A stretch of 64,000 bases of DNA, taken from positions 1,736,001-1,800,000 of the forward strand of contig NZ_CP126994.1 in assembly GCF_030252425.1 (NCBI RefSeq), written 5' to 3'. The stretch is from Acidisoma sp. PAMC 29798 (GTDB lineage Bacteria > Pseudomonadota > Alphaproteobacteria > Acetobacterales > Acetobacteraceae). Positions 25,790 through 36,440 of the stretch are shown piece by piece (position 1 is the first letter of the stretch; each line of letters begins with the position of its first letter). The notes under the pieces are model-generated. The model had not been told where the DNA came from. It ran no database searches and saw nothing but the letters and a program-made list of their open reading frames with translations. A program made the translations under genes and the position numbers.

Positions 25790-28063
25790 ATGAATGTCCC
25801 GTTCAAGCCGCATGCCGCCCATTGGGGAACCTTCTCCGCCCGTTGGCAGGACGGCAAGCTGGAGGTTCGCAACTTCGCCGGGGACCCTGATCCTAACGGC
25901 ATTGTTGAGAACTTTCCTGCGGCGCTGCGCCATCGCGCACGCATCGCCCAGCCGATGGTCCGTCGCGGCTGGCTGGAAGGCGGCGCAGGGCCGGACGCAC
26001 GGCGCGGTCGGGATGGGTTCGTGGCGGTCGGCTGGGATGAGGTGCTCGACCGCCTCGGCGACGAACTTCGTCGGCTGCGGCCGGAACAGGTGTTCGGCGG
26101 CTCCTATGGCTGGGCCAGCGCCGGGCGCTTCCACCATGCGCAGAGCCAGTTGCATCGGTTCCTCAATACCGCGATCGGCGGCTATGTGCGGTCAATCAAT
26201 AGCTATAGCGCCGGCGCCTCTGCCGTCATCGTGCCCCATGTCCTCGGCGATTATTCTGACCTGACGATGCACAACGTCACCTGGGAGCAGATCGCGGAGC
26301 ATAGCGACATCGTCCTCGCCTTCGGCGGCATGGCGCTGAAGAACAGCATGATCGCGGGCGGCGGCGTCAGCGCCCATGTCGAGCGTGGCGCGATGGACCG
26401 CGCCGTCGCGCGGGGTTGCCAATTCGTGCTTGTCGGGCCGCAGCGCAGCGACCTTCAGGACTCGGTGCATGCCGATTGGGTCAGCAATATCCCTGGCACC
26501 GATACGGCGCTGATGATGGCGCTGGTGCATACGCTGGTTGCCGAGAACCTGCATGATCGCGACTTCCTTGCGCGCTACACGGAAGGTTGGCCGATCTTCG
26601 AGGATTATCTGCGTGGCGTGACGGATGGCCAGCCGAAAGACGCCGCCTGGGCGGCCAAGATTACGGATATCCCGGCCGATGACATCATCGCTTTGGCGCA
26701 GCGCCTGCACGGCAAGCGTTGCGTCGTCGTCGTCGCGCATGCCCTGCAGCGCGCTGAACATGGCGAGCAGCCGGTCTGGATGGGCGCCGTGTTGGCGGCG
26801 GCGCTTGGCCAGATCGGCCTGCCCGGCGGCGGTTACGCCTATGGTCTCGGTGCCATCGCCTATTACGGGCGGCGGCAGAATGCCGTGCCGATGCCGACCT
26901 TGGGACAAGGCCGCAACGGCGTCGGCGATTACATTCCCGTCGCGCGCATCGCGGATATGCTGCTCAACCCCGGCACGCCCTATCGCTACAATGGCGAGAC
27001 CAGATCCTATCCCGAGATCAAGCTGATCTATTGGGCGGGCGGAAACCCCTTTCACCATCACCAGGATCTCAATCGTCTGCGCCGCGCCGTCGCGCAGGTC
27101 GATACATTCGTCGTGCATGAACTGGCCTGGACCGCGACGGCGCGCCACGCCGATATCGTGCTACCCTGTACGATGACCTTTGAGCGTGAGGATATCGGTG
27201 GCAATCCGCAAGATCCTTTGCTGGTTGCCATGCATCAAATCGCCGAACCTTACGGCGAAGCGCGAGACGATTACGCCATCTTCTGCGATCTGGCCGAACG
27301 GCTCGGCAAGCGTGACGCCTTCAGTGAGGGTCGCACGCCGCGCGAGTGGCTGGAGCATTTGTACGAGCGCACGCGAGACGGGTTGATCAAGCAAGACCTT
27401 ACGGCGCCGACATTTTCCGAATTCTGGGAAGCGGAGAGTCTCGTTCTACCGCAGAAGCCGGATGACGGCGGCAAGCTGCGGCGGTTTCGCGAAGACCCCG
27501 CGGGCTATCCGCTGACGACGCCGAGCGGTCGCCTCGAAATCTACTCTGCCACTGTGGCCAGCTTCAATGAGGCGGATTGCCCGGGTCACCCGGCCTGGCT
27601 GCCGCCGGCGGATGTGCCGAGTGCGGAGGCCCCGCTGTTCCTGGTCGCCAACCAGCCGGCGACACGGCTGCATAGTCAACTCGACTTCGGCGGTCATAGT
27701 GACGGCGCCAAGCGTCGGGGCAGGGAAGTGGCAAGCATGCACCCCGATGATGCGGCGGCGCGTGGCTTGGCGGACGGCGACATCATTCGGCTGTTCAATG
27801 CGCGCGGCGCTTGTCTCGCGTCGCTGCGCATCACCGATGGCATTCGTGCCGGCGTCATGCAGATTCCCACCGGCGCTTGGTATGATCCGCAGGATCCGGA
27901 GGAGGACATGCCGTTATGTGTGCATGGCAATCCGAATGTGCTGACGCGCGATGTCGGCAGTTCCTCGCTCGCACAGGGCTGCACGGGGCAATTGACCACC
28001 GTGCAGGTGGAGAAGTTCACCGGCAATCTGCCGCCCATCCGGGCGTTTGACCCGCCAAGCTAG
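25790..28063 (+). CDS. Molybdopterin oxidoreductase, biotin-sulfoxide-reductase (BisC) type
   Basis: The 757-residue DMSO-reductase-family enzyme lacks both an N-terminal Fe-S motif and a Tat signal, as in cytosolic BisC/MsrP-unrelated sulfoxide reductases. SYGWASAGRFH and NSYSAGASAVIVPHVLG match the active-site region, with Ser140 as the likely molybdenum ligand. The C-terminal molydopterin domain (about 625-745) ends with NVLTRDVGSSSLAQGCTGQ. Relatives reduce S- or N-oxides. ATG at 25790 is one base after the flavoprotein stop, so they are co-translated. The electron donor is not evident, but the adjacent flavoprotein is a candidate. Confidence 0.88.
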   Translation: MNVPFKPHAAHWGTFSARWQDGKLEVRNFAGDPDPNGIVENFPAALRHRARIAQPMVRRGWLEGGAGPDARRGRDGFVAVGWDEVLDRLGDELRRLRPEQVFGGSYGWASAGRFHHAQSQLHRFLNTAIGGYVRSINSYSAGASAVIVPHVLGDYSDLTMHNVTWEQIAEHSDIVLAFGGMALKNSMIAGGGVSAHVERGAMDRAVARGCQFVLVGPQRSDLQDSVHADWVSNIPGTDTALMMALVHTLVAENLHDRDFLARYTEGWPIFEDYLRGVTDGQPKDAAWAAKITDIPADDIIALAQRLHGKRCVVVVAHALQRAEHGEQPVWMGAVLAAALGQIGLPGGGYAYGLGAIAYYGRRQNAVPMPTLGQGRNGVGDYIPVARIADMLLNPGTPYRYNGETRSYPEIKLIYWAGGNPFHHHQDLNRLRRAVAQVDTFVVHELAWTATARHADIVLPCTMTFEREDIGGNPQDPLLVAMHQIAEPYGEARDDYAIFCDLAERLGKRDAFSEGRTPREWLEHLYERTRDGLIKQDLTAPTFSEFWEAESLVLPQKPDDGGKLRRFREDPAGYPLTTPSGRLEIYSATVASFNEADCPGHPAWLPPADVPSAEAPLFLVANQPATRLHSQLDFGGHSDGAKRRGREVASMHPDDAAARGLADGDIIRLFNARGACLASLRITDGIRAGVMQIPTGAWYDPQDPEEDMPLCVHGNPNVLTRDVGSSSLAQGCTGQLTTVQVEKFTGNLPPIRAFDPPS

Positions 28064-28064
28064 A

Positions 28065-28133
28065 GGGTGGAATACGCTGCGCTTTTCCACCCTACGATGT
28101 GTAGTAGGGCGGAAGAGCGTAGCGTTATCCGCC
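28065..28133. repeat. Inverted pair of REP-like palindromic repeats
   Basis: Two copies of a ~30-bp element face each other: a reverse copy (28065-28094) and a forward copy (28104-28133, GTAGGGCGGA ... TTATCCGCC). They sit between convergent stops and overlap the last 9 bases of the M3 peptidase gene. The pair can fold into a long hairpin and may terminate both transcripts. Further copies are at 30247, 37560, 41467 and 56360. Confidence 0.8.
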
Positions 28134-30152
28134 AGCTAATCCCCGGCTCTGCAGCAAGGCCGCCGTGCTCGGTGCGCGGCCACGGAAGGCCATATACAAC
28201 GCCATCGGGTCGCGCGTGTCGCCGGCGCTGAGGATATCGCGCAGCCGCCCGGCCGTGGCGGCGTCAAAGTAATCGCCGGCGTCCTTGAACGCCTCGAACC
28301 CGTCTTCGTCCAAGACCTGCGCCCAGAGATAGGAATAATAGCCCGCCGCATAACCGCCGCCGGAAAACAGATGCTGGAAATGCGCAGGGCGATGACGAAT
28401 GCCGATTTCCGCGGGCATGCCGATGCCGCCCAGAAACTCTCGCTCATAGGCCTCCAGGTCGAGCGTCTCCGGTGCCGGATGACGATGCAAGGCCATGTCG
28501 ATCAGCGCGGCGGCGGTATATTCCACGGTGCCGAAACCCTCGTTGAAGCCGCGTGCCGCGAGCAGGCGCGTGATCAAAGCCTCGGGGATCGGCGCACCCG
28601 TTTCGTGATGGACCGCGTAGGTCCGCAGCGTTTCCGGCAGCGCCATCCAGTGCTCGTAGATTTGCGAGGGCAACTCGACGAAATCGCGACGGACGGAAGT
28701 GCCGGACTGGCCGGGGTAGCGCACCTTACTCAGCAGCCCATGCAGGGCATGGCCGAATTCGTGAAACAGCGTCTCGGCATCGTCGAAGCTCAGCAGCGTC
28801 GGCTCTGATTTGGCGAAGTTGTTGTTATTGACGATGATCGGCGAAATCACCTCATCCATCGCCTCCTGGTCGCGGTAGCTGCTCATCCAGGCGCCGGAGC
28901 GCTTGTCCGGCCGCGCATAATGATCCGCGATAAACACGCCGACATGGCCATCCGCGTCCCGCACTTCATAAGCACGGACATCGGGATGATAGGTGGGAAC
29001 CTCCGGCCGGGGCGTGAAGGTGACGCCGAACAGCCGCGTTGCCGTGTCAAAGGCCGCTTGCTGGATGTTCTCCAGCACGAAATAGGGCTTCATCTCCGTC
29101 TCATCGACGGCGTAATCGGCCTGGCGCACCTTCTCGGCATAGTAGCGCCAGTCCCACGGCGCCAGCGCCCCGTTGAAGCCATCACGGCGGGCCACAGCGA
29201 GCAAGCGGTCCCGCTCTTCGGCCGCCTTGTGCTTCGCGGGCTCCCACACTTCCGCGAGCAGGCTTTCGGCCGCCGCCGGTGACCCCGCCATGCTGTCCGC
29301 GAGGCGGAAATCCGCGAAGCTCTCATAGCCTAACAGCTTCGCCCGCTCGCGCCGTAGAGACAGAATCTCGGGGATCAGCGCCCGATTATCATGCGCACCA
29401 GGATGGGTACCGCGCGCGATCCAGGCCTCATAGGCCGTCTCGCGCAGGTCGCGGCGGGCCGAAAATGTCAGGAAGGGTTCGATCAGCGAGCGCGACAGCG
29501 TCACAGCATAGCCGTCCAGGCCACGCTCGGTGGCCGCCTGGCGCGCGCCGGCGCGCACGAAGTCGGGCAATCCGTCGAGGTCGGTCTCGGCCAGCGGCAG
29601 GTGCCAGGCCTTTTCGTCATGCAACACGTTCTGGCCGAAGGCGGTGTGCAGCACGGCGAGCCGCTCGGAGATTTCGGTCATGCGCGTCTTCTCGGCGGGT
29701 CCGAGCGCCGCGCCGCTGCGCACGAAACTCAGATGCAGCCGGTCGAGCAGGCGCATCTGCGCCTCGTCCAGCCCCAGCGCCTCCCGCCGCCCGTGCAGCG
29801 CGTCGATGCGCTTGAACAGAGCCGGGTCGAGCGAGACCTGCATGCCGTGCTGTGCGAGCTTGGGGGACATGTCGCGGTCCAGCGCTTCCAGCGCTTCACC
29901 GCCGTAACTGGCGACGAGGTTGTGGAACACCGCGCCGACGCGGCCCAGCGCCCGGCCACTGCGCTCCAGCGCCTCGACCGTATTGGCGAAGGTAGGCGCC
30001 GCGGGGTCCGTGCCGATGGCCGCGATCTCGGCCAGGTTGTCGGCCATCGCGCTCTCGAAGGCCGGCGCAAAATGCGCTGGCGCGATGAGGTCAAAGGGCG
30101 GGGCGCCGAAAGGCGTGGTCCAGGGGGAGAGAAGGGGGTTGCTGTCGTCCAT
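28125..30152 (-). CDS. M3 family zinc metallopeptidase (peptidyl-dipeptidase Dcp-like)
   Basis: The 675-residue thimet-oligopeptidase-fold enzyme carries the zinc motif HEFGH (in DAETLFHEFGHALHGLLSKVRY), with the third ligand Glu in the GTSVRRDFVELPSQIYEHW helix. The N-terminus PLLSPWTTPFGAPPFDLI resembles Dcp. It degrades short peptides in the cytoplasm by releasing C-terminal dipeptides (Dcp) or cutting internally (oligopeptidase A); the two are hard to separate by eye. No signal peptide. Its stop lies within the palindromic repeat pair. Confidence 0.93.
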   Translation of the reverse strand: MDDSNPLLSPWTTPFGAPPFDLIAPAHFAPAFESAMADNLAEIAAIGTDPAAPTFANTVEALERSGRALGRVGAVFHNLVASYGGEALEALDRDMSPKLAQHGMQVSLDPALFKRIDALHGRREALGLDEAQMRLLDRLHLSFVRSGAALGPAEKTRMTEISERLAVLHTAFGQNVLHDEKAWHLPLAETDLDGLPDFVRAGARQAATERGLDGYAVTLSRSLIEPFLTFSARRDLRETAYEAWIARGTHPGAHDNRALIPEILSLRRERAKLLGYESFADFRLADSMAGSPAAAESLLAEVWEPAKHKAAEERDRLLAVARRDGFNGALAPWDWRYYAEKVRQADYAVDETEMKPYFVLENIQQAAFDTATRLFGVTFTPRPEVPTYHPDVRAYEVRDADGHVGVFIADHYARPDKRSGAWMSSYRDQEAMDEVISPIIVNNNNFAKSEPTLLSFDDAETLFHEFGHALHGLLSKVRYPGQSGTSVRRDFVELPSQIYEHWMALPETLRTYAVHHETGAPIPEALITRLLAARGFNEGFGTVEYTAAALIDMALHRHPAPETLDLEAYEREFLGGIGMPAEIGIRHRPAHFQHLFSGGGYAAGYYSYLWAQVLDEDGFEAFKDAGDYFDAATAGRLRDILSAGDTRDPMALYMAFRGRAPSTAALLQSRGLAGG

Positions 30153-30246
30153 GCATCAACTCGGTGCAGAAGGCGCGCGCCGGGTCAAGTTTCAAGCAGG
30201 AAAGGTCACGAGGATGAGGGCAGTCTGCGACCAGAACAGGGTGTCA

Positions 30247-30271
30247 GGTGGAATGCACTGCGCATTCCACC
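30247..30271. repeat. Palindromic repeat (REP-like family, shortened copy)
   Basis: GGTGGAATGC-ACTGC-GCATTCCACC is an imperfect palindrome related in sequence to the copy at 28065. It lies just downstream of the secA stop, between secA and the M3 peptidase gene. Confidence 0.65.
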
Positions 30272-30286
30272 GTCAGGCTCACCCGC

Positions 30287-33004
30287 CTAATTGAGCCGCC
30301 CGTGGCATTGCTTGAACTTCTTGCCCGAGCCGCAGGGGCAGGGCGCGTTGCGCGGCGTGTTGCGCCATTCCGGCGGCACGTCGGCGAGCATCGTGCCCGG
30401 CTCGTCCCGCTCGGCGGCCGGCGCTTCCAGCATCTGCGAAAAGATCGACGACGTCATCGGCTGCTGCAGCGCATCCTCGGGGTGGTTTTCGAACATCGGC
30501 GGCAGCGGCGGCGGATCGACCGGCTGCTGGAAATCGACCCGGGCGAGCAGCGCCGTCACCCGCTCCTTCAGGTCCTCCAGCAAGGCGCCAAACAGGGCGA
30601 AAGCCTCGGACTTGTATTCGCGCAAGGGGTCAAGCTGGCCATACGCGCGCAAGCCGATGCCTTGGCGCAGATGGTCGAGGTTGAGCAGATGCTCCTTCCA
30701 AACCTGGTCCAGCGTCTGGAGCAGCAGCGATTTTTCGACCATGCGCATCAGCTCGATGCCGAAATTGGCGGCCTTGGCGGCCATCATTTCATTGGCGGCC
30801 TGCTCGACGCGCTCGCGGATATGAGTCTCGTCGATTCCTTCCTCGCGGCCCCAGGCGACGATCGGCAGATCGAGGCCGAGGACACGGTTCATATCTTCGG
30901 CGAGTTCAGCGGTTTCCCATTGCTCGGCGAAGGCCTTCTCGGGGATGCGGGCAGAAACCATCTGCGAAATCACTTCGGCGCGCATCTGGTCGATGGTGTC
31001 CGACACGTCTTCCGAGGTCATGAACTCGCGGCGCTGGGCATAGACCTCGCGGCGCTGGTCGTTCATCACGTCATCGTATTTCAGCAAGTTCTTGCGGGTG
31101 TCGAAGTTCCGCGCCTCGACCTTCTTCTGCGCCTTCTCCAGCGCCCGGTTGATCCAGGGATGGGTGATCGCCTCGCCTTCCTTCAGGCCAAGGCGCTGCA
31201 ACATGCCGCCCATCCGGTCGGAACCGAAGATGCGCATCAGGTCGTCTTCCAAGGACAGGAAGAAGCGGGAATGGCCCGGATCGCCCTGACGGCCTGAGCG
31301 GCCGCGCAGCTGATTGTCCACGCGCCGGCTCTCGTGGCGCTCGGTGCCGACCACGAACAAGCCGCCCGCCGCGACCACGGCGTCATGCGCCTGGGCAACC
31401 TCGGCCACCATGGCCGCGTCCCGCGCCGCGTATTCCTCGGCGTCGGCGATGGAGGCGAGCTCCAGCTTGCGTCGCATTTCGATATTGCCGCCGAGTTTGA
31501 TGTCGGTGCCACGGCCGGCCATATTGGTGGCGATGGTCACCGCGCCCGGCGCGCCGGCCTGGGAGATGATGGTCGCTTCCTGCTCATGGAAGCGCGCGTT
31601 CAGCACGGCGTGCGGCACCTGCTCCTTGGTCAGCAGCTCGCTCAGCATCTCGCTCTTTTCGATGCTGGTGGTGCCGACCAGAACCGGCTGGCCGCGCTTG
31701 CGCGTCTCGGCGATCAGGGCGGCGAGGGCGGCATATTTCTCCTTCGCGGAGCGATAGACCTCGTCATCCTCGTCCTTGCGGACCACCGAGACGTTGGTGG
31801 GGATATCGACCACCGACAGCTTGTAGATCTCCTCGAACTCATCGGCTTCCGTCATGGCCGTGCCGGTCATGCCGGCAAGCTTGGGATAGAGCCGGAAGTA
31901 GTTCTGGAAGGTGATGGAGGCGAGGGTCTGATTCTCGGGCTGGACGGTGACGTGTTCCTTGGCCTCCAGCGCCTGATGCAGGCCTTCGGAATAGCGCCGG
32001 CCTTCCATCATGCGGCCAGTGAACTCATCGATGATGATCACCTTGTCGTCGCGCACGATGTAATCCACGTCGCGGGCGAACAGCGTATGGGCGCGCAGGC
32101 TCTGCTGGGCGTGATGGACGACGGAGATATTGAAGACGTCATAGAGGTTACCCTCCGTGATGATGCCGGCGTCGCGCAGCATTTCCTCGACGCGCTCGGA
32201 GCCCGCCTCGGTCATGGTGACTGCCTTCTGCTTCTCGTCCTTCTCGAAGGTCTCTGGGTCCAGCACGAGGCGAACGACGACCTCATCGACCTGGCGATAG
32301 AGGTCCGAGGAATCCTCGGCCGGGCCGGAGATGATCAGCGGCGTCCGGGCTTCGTCGATCAGAATGCTGTCTACCTCATCGACGATGGCATAGTGGAAGT
32401 CGCGCTGGACCATGTCTTCCAGCCGGTACTTCATATTGTCGCGCAGATAGTCGAAGCCGAATTCGTTGTTGGTGCCATAGGTAATGTCGCAGGCGTAGCT
32501 CGCCCGGCGCTGATTATCCTCCATCCCATGGACGATGATGCCGGTGGACAGACCGAGGAAGGAATAAAGCTCCCCCATCGTCTCGGCGTCGCGGCGGGCC
32601 AGGTAGTCGTTCACCGTCACGACATGGACGCCACGGCCCGATAGGGCATTGAGATAGACGGGCAGGGTGCCGACCAGGGTTTTGCCCTCGCCGGTCTTCA
32701 TTTCAGCGATCCGCCCGGAATGGAGCACCAGGCCGCCGACGAGCTGAACGTCGAAATGGCGCAGGCCGAGGACGCGCTTGGAGGCTTCGCGGACAGTGGC
32801 GAAGGCCTCGGCCATGATATTGTCGAGCGCCTCGCCGCCAAGGATACGGCCCTTGAACTCTTCGGTTTTGGCGCGAAGCTCGTCATTCGTCAGCGCCGCC
32901 ATGGCAGGTTCCAGGGCATTGACCGCTGGCACGATGCGGCGATAGCCCTTGAGGGAGCGATCGTTGCTGCTTCCGAAAATGACGCGGGCAAGTGATCCGA
33001 ACAT
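30287..33004 (-). CDS. secA: Protein translocase ATPase SecA
   Basis: The 905-residue preprotein translocase motor drives Sec substrates through SecYEG. NBD1 has Walker [13 protein letters not shown]-like [16 protein letters not shown] and [11 protein letters not shown]2 has [22 protein letters not shown] and [11 protein letters not shown]. The C-terminal tail carries the zinc-binding [14 protein letters not shown], which also binds SecB. Length is standard. It is divergent from the parvulin gene (268-bp gap), so export motor and periplasmic foldase are neighbours. Confidence 0.98.
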   Translation of the reverse strand: MFGSLARVIFGSSNDRSLKGYRRIVPAVNALEPAMAALTNDELRAKTEEFKGRILGGEALDNIMAEAFATVREASKRVLGLRHFDVQLVGGLVLHSGRIAEMKTGEGKTLVGTLPVYLNALSGRGVHVVTVNDYLARRDAETMGELYSFLGLSTGIIVHGMEDNQRRASYACDITYGTNNEFGFDYLRDNMKYRLEDMVQRDFHYAIVDEVDSILIDEARTPLIISGPAEDSSDLYRQVDEVVVRLVLDPETFEKDEKQKAVTMTEAGSERVEEMLRDAGIITEGNLYDVFNISVVHHAQQSLRAHTLFARDVDYIVRDDKVIIIDEFTGRMMEGRRYSEGLHQALEAKEHVTVQPENQTLASITFQNYFRLYPKLAGMTGTAMTEADEFEEIYKLSVVDIPTNVSVVRKDEDDEVYRSAKEKYAALAALIAETRKRGQPVLVGTTSIEKSEMLSELLTKEQVPHAVLNARFHEQEATIISQAGAPGAVTIATNMAGRGTDIKLGGNIEMRRKLELASIADAEEYAARDAAMVAEVAQAHDAVVAAGGLFVVGTERHESRRVDNQLRGRSGRQGDPGHSRFFLSLEDDLMRIFGSDRMGGMLQRLGLKEGEAITHPWINRALEKAQKKVEARNFDTRKNLLKYDDVMNDQRREVYAQRREFMTSEDVSDTIDQMRAEVISQMVSARIPEKAFAEQWETAELAEDMNRVLGLDLPIVAWGREEGIDETHIRERVEQAANEMMAAKAANFGIELMRMVEKSLLLQTLDQVWKEHLLNLDHLRQGIGLRAYGQLDPLREYKSEAFALFGALLEDLKERVTALLARVDFQQPVDPPPLPPMFENHPEDALQQPMTSSIFSQMLEAPAAERDEPGTMLADVPPEWRNTPRNAPCPCGSGKKFKQCHGRLN

Positions 33005-33272
33005 GACAACCTTGGGTCAAAGGGCCGGGAGTCGAAGGCCGACCGGTGGCGGCGGGCCGCCTTGAGGCACCGCCCGGAACGTGGCACGGCGCCTGTGGGG
33101 CATATTGGGGCGCCAGTGATAGGACTGGCGCATAGCCCGGTCAACGCGCCGGCGCAGGCTGGGGCTTTTGTCATGGTTTGGATAGGCTAGGGACAGGCGC
33201 GCCGGCTTGTGGTGCCCCGGCTCTTCGGCCATTGTCCGCCGCCTTTCCCGCCCCGCTCCTTCGAGGTTTCTT

Positions 33273-34184
33273 ATGCGCTCACGCCTGTCGCTGACCCTTC
33301 TGGCAAGTTCCGCCATCGTACTTTCGCTCGCGGCGCAGGGGGCTCGGGCGCAGACCACCCCGCCCGCGCCTCCGGCCCCCGCCACGGCGGCGCCGACCGA
33401 CCCCGTGGTTGCCATCGTCAATGGCGACGATGTCCATCTGTCGGACCTCTCGGCGCTGACGCGCAACCTGCCGCAGCAGCTTCAGGGCATGACGCCCGAT
33501 CAGCTCTATCCGATTCTGCTTGAGCAGCTTGTGGATCAGAAGGCCATGGCGATCGCAGCCAACAAGCAGGGCCTGGAGAACGACCCCGAGGTCAAGAAGC
33601 GGATCGCCGCCGGCATTGAGCAGGTGATGCAGGCCGCGCTGATCACCAAGTCCGTCGGCCCGGAAATCGGCGAGGCTCAGATCCAGGCGCGCTACAAAAG
33701 CGAATATGCCGACAAGCCTGGCGTCGAGGAGGTGCATGCGCGCCATATCCTGGTCGCGACCCAAGCCGAAGCCGAGGACATCATCAAGCAACTCAATCAT
33801 GGCGGGGACTTCGGCAAGCTCGCGATCAAGGACAGCAAGGATCCCGGCGCGTCCAACGGCGGCGACCTTGGGTTCTTCAAGAAGACCGACATGGTGCCTG
33901 AATTCGCCAATGCCGCCTTCGCCTTGAAGGACGGGCAGATCACCCCGACCCCCGTGCACACGCAGTTCGGCTATCACGTGATCCAGGTGCTGGGCCACAA
34001 GACCGATGCGGCCCCGGCCTTGGCCGATGTGCATGACAAGATCCGCAACGAGCTGATCCAGGAAGGCGTCCATCGCCTCCTCGCGCAGGTTCGCAGCGCC
34101 GTCACCATCAAGGAGTTCGGGCCCGACGGTCAGCCCCTGCCGCCGCAGCCCGCGATACCGGCCGCGCCCGCCACCGGCAATTAA
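33273..34184 (+). CDS. Periplasmic peptidyl-prolyl isomerase, parvulin type (PpiC/SurA-like)
   Basis: The 303-residue protein has an N-terminal signal peptide (MRSRLSLTLLASSAIVLSLAAQGARA, cut after ARA), a Pro/Ala-rich linker, a helical chaperone segment and one rotamase domain (VHARHILVATQAEAEDII ... GGDLGFFKKTDMVPEF ... TQFGYHVIQV). It ends in a Pro-rich tail. It should fold exported proteins in the periplasm. ATG 33273 was chosen for the signal peptide and an upstream GAGG. It precedes argJ by 15 nt, so co-transcription is likely. Confidence 0.92.
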   Translation: MRSRLSLTLLASSAIVLSLAAQGARAQTTPPAPPAPATAAPTDPVVAIVNGDDVHLSDLSALTRNLPQQLQGMTPDQLYPILLEQLVDQKAMAIAANKQGLENDPEVKKRIAAGIEQVMQAALITKSVGPEIGEAQIQARYKSEYADKPGVEEVHARHILVATQAEAEDIIKQLNHGGDFGKLAIKDSKDPGASNGGDLGFFKKTDMVPEFANAAFALKDGQITPTPVHTQFGYHVIQVLGHKTDAAPALADVHDKIRNELIQEGVHRLLAQVRSAVTIKEFGPDGQPLPPQPAIPAAPATGN

Positions 34185-34199
34185 GCAAAGACAGGCGGC

Positions 34200-35435
34200 A
34201 TGGCCAAGATCACGAGCGTTTCGCCCCTCGCGGTGCCTCTGCCGGCCCTGGGGCCAGTGGCGGGCGTCCGCCTCGGCGCCTTTGAGGCGGGCATCCGCTA
34301 CACGGGGCGGCGCGACCTCATGATGATGGTCTTTCCGCGCGGGACGACGGTCGCGGGGGTCTTCACCCGCAACCGCTGTCCCGGTGCGCCGATTGACTGG
34401 TGCCGATCGTCGCTGGCCGGCGGCAAGGCGCGTGCGCTGGTCGTCAATGCCGGCAATGCCAATGTCTTCACGGGCAAGGCCGGCATCGCCACGGTGAAAG
34501 CAACCGCCAAGGCGGCCGCCGACCTCGTCGGCTGCCCACCGAAGCAGGTGTTTCTGTCCTCCACCGGCGTCATCGGCGAAGTTCTCCCCGCCGAGCGGAT
34601 CACTGCGTCCCTGCCGGCGCTGCATGAGACGCTGACCGAGGATGGCTGGGAAGACGCTGCCCGCGCCATCATGACGACCGACACCTTCCCCAAGGCGAGT
34701 GTCCGCACCGCCGAGATCGGCGGCGTCACCGTTACCATCAACGGCATCGCCAAGGGCAGCGGCATGATCGCGCCCGATATGGCGACGATGCTGTGCTTCA
34801 TCGCGACAGACGCGGCCATTCCGTCCGAGGCGCTGCAGACGATGCTCGCGAAGGGCGTCGGCCCCAGCTTCAATTCCGTGACGGTCGACAGTGACACCTC
34901 GACCAGTGACACGGTTCTTCTGTTTGCGACCGGCTTGGCGGGCAACCCGGACGTGACGGTAAGCGGCGGCGCCATGCTGAAGGATTTTCGCCGCGCCTTG
35001 AACGAGGTGCTTCAGGACCTCGCCTTGCAAGTGGTGCGGGATGGGGAGGGGGCGCGCAAGCTCGTCCGCATTTCCGTCCAGGCGGCGACTTCCGCCAAAT
35101 CCGCGCGGGCCATTGCCTTCGCCATCGCCAATTCGCCCCTGGTGAAAACCGCCATCGCCGGTGAGGACGCCAATTGGGGCCGCATCGTCATGGCCGTCGG
35201 AAAGTCGGGCGAGCCGGCGGACCGCGACCTGCTGGGCGTCGCCATCGGCGGCACCTGGATGGCCCGCAACGGCACCGTGGTCGATGGCTATGACGAGGCA
35301 CCCGTCGTCGCCCATATGAAGGGGCAGGAGATCGAGATCGCGGTCGATATCGGCCTCGGCGCCGGCGCCGCGACCGTCTGGACCTGCGATCTCACTCACG
35401 GCTACATCGATATCAATGGCAGTTACCGAAGCTGA
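34200..35435 (+). CDS. argJ: Glutamate N-acetyltransferase / amino-acid acetyltransferase
   Basis: The 411-residue ArgJ transfers acetyl from N-acetylornithine to glutamate in cyclic arginine biosynthesis. Autoproteolysis site is visible in [16 protein letters not shown], where Thr after Ala becomes the N-terminal nucleophile of the beta chain. Also conserved: [12 protein letters not shown] and [14 protein letters not shown]. Whether it also has acetyl-CoA activity cannot be judged. The last 20 nt overlap the GNAT-NUDIX gene. Confidence 0.97.
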   Translation: MAKITSVSPLAVPLPALGPVAGVRLGAFEAGIRYTGRRDLMMMVFPRGTTVAGVFTRNRCPGAPIDWCRSSLAGGKARALVVNAGNANVFTGKAGIATVKATAKAAADLVGCPPKQVFLSSTGVIGEVLPAERITASLPALHETLTEDGWEDAARAIMTTDTFPKASVRTAEIGGVTVTINGIAKGSGMIAPDMATMLCFIATDAAIPSEALQTMLAKGVGPSFNSVTVDSDTSTSDTVLLFATGLAGNPDVTVSGGAMLKDFRRALNEVLQDLALQVVRDGEGARKLVRISVQAATSAKSARAIAFAIANSPLVKTAIAGEDANWGRIVMAVGKSGEPADRDLLGVAIGGTWMARNGTVVDGYDEAPVVAHMKGQEIEIAVDIGLGAGAATVWTCDLTHGYIDINGSYRS

Positions 35436-36411
35436 GGCCGCGCCCTTCCGACTGACGACCGAGCGGCTGACGCTCCGGCCCGTCGCGCCGGAAGATGCGG
35501 AACAGCTTCACCGCCTGCTCAATGACTGGGAGGTCTGCCGCATGTTGCAGACCGTGCCCTTCCCCTATCCGCGCGCCCTGGCCGATCAATGGATCGCCGA
35601 TGCCGTCATCCGCCGCAGCGAAGGCACGGCCTATGACCTCGTCATCACTGGCGAGGAGAATGGCGCGGAAATGCTGGTTGGCGCCCTCAGTCTGAAGCCC
35701 ATCGCCGGCCAGCGGCGGGCGACCCTCGGGTATTGGATCGGGCGCCGATTCTGGGGCCATGGCGTGGCGACGGAAGCCGCCAGCCGCGTCGTGCATTGGG
35801 CCTTGGCCAACCTCGCTTTCGAGGGTGTGGACGCGCTGGTCGCGACCGATAACCCGTCCTCCGCCGCCGTGCTGCTGCGGATAGGCTTTCGCGAAACCGG
35901 CACGGGGCAGGAGATGTTCCTGTCGCGCGGCGGTCCCCATCCGGTGCGGCGCTTTTCCGTCAGCCGGCGTGATCTCTCGGCCGATCCAGACCTGCCGGCG
36001 TCAGAGACGGGCTTGCCGCTGTTGCTGGTCGCGGCCTGCGTGCTGATCGACGGCGCTGGCCGCGTGCTGATCGCGCGGCGGCCGGAGGGGCGGGCCATGG
36101 CGGGGCTTTGGGAGTTTCCCGGCGGCAAGCTCGAGCCAGGCGAAAGCCCGGAGGAGGCGCTGGCCCGCGAACTGCACGAGGAGCTGGGCATCGACGTCTC
36201 ACGCTCCTGCCTCGCGCCCTTTGTCTTCGCCTCGCATTCCTACGAACGTTTCCACTTGCTGATGCCGTTGTTTCTCTGCCGTTTGTGGCAAGGTATTCCA
36301 TCACCGCGTGAAGGTCAGACGATTCGCTGGGTCAAGCCCGACGAATTGGCCGACTATCCGATGCTGCCCGCCGACAAGCCGCTGATCCCGATGCTGCGGG
36401 ATCTTCTCTGA
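35416..36411 (+). CDS. GNAT acetyltransferase fused to MutT-type NUDIX hydrolase
   Basis: In this 331-residue two-domain protein, residues 10-190 form a RimJ-like GNAT ([56 protein letters not shown]). Residues 200-331 form an 8-oxo-dGTP-diphosphatase-like NUDIX with [20 protein letters not shown] and then ELGID, a complete NUDIX box. The NUDIX half should clear oxidised nucleotides; the acetyltransferase substrate is unknown. The ATG lies inside argJ in another frame (20-nt overlap). Confidence 0.9.
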   Translation: MAVTEAEAAPFRLTTERLTLRPVAPEDAEQLHRLLNDWEVCRMLQTVPFPYPRALADQWIADAVIRRSEGTAYDLVITGEENGAEMLVGALSLKPIAGQRRATLGYWIGRRFWGHGVATEAASRVVHWALANLAFEGVDALVATDNPSSAAVLLRIGFRETGTGQEMFLSRGGPHPVRRFSVSRRDLSADPDLPASETGLPLLLVAACVLIDGAGRVLIARRPEGRAMAGLWEFPGGKLEPGESPEEALARELHEELGIDVSRSCLAPFVFASHSYERFHLLMPLFLCRLWQGIPSPREGQTIRWVKPDELADYPMLPADKPLIPMLRDLL

Positions 36412-36440
36412 ATCCCCTTTGCGTCATTGAGGCTCATTCC

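Noticed and set aside
28065-28133. CRISPR array
   Set aside because: Repeat copies are inverted palindromes dispersed singly or in pairs, not regularly spaced direct repeats, and no cas gene is present.
33279-35399. 706-residue open frame on the minus strand
   Set aside because: It is antisense to the parvulin gene and argJ, which both have strong family motifs. Low-complexity His/Gly/Asp-rich content is typical of the shadow of GC-rich genes.
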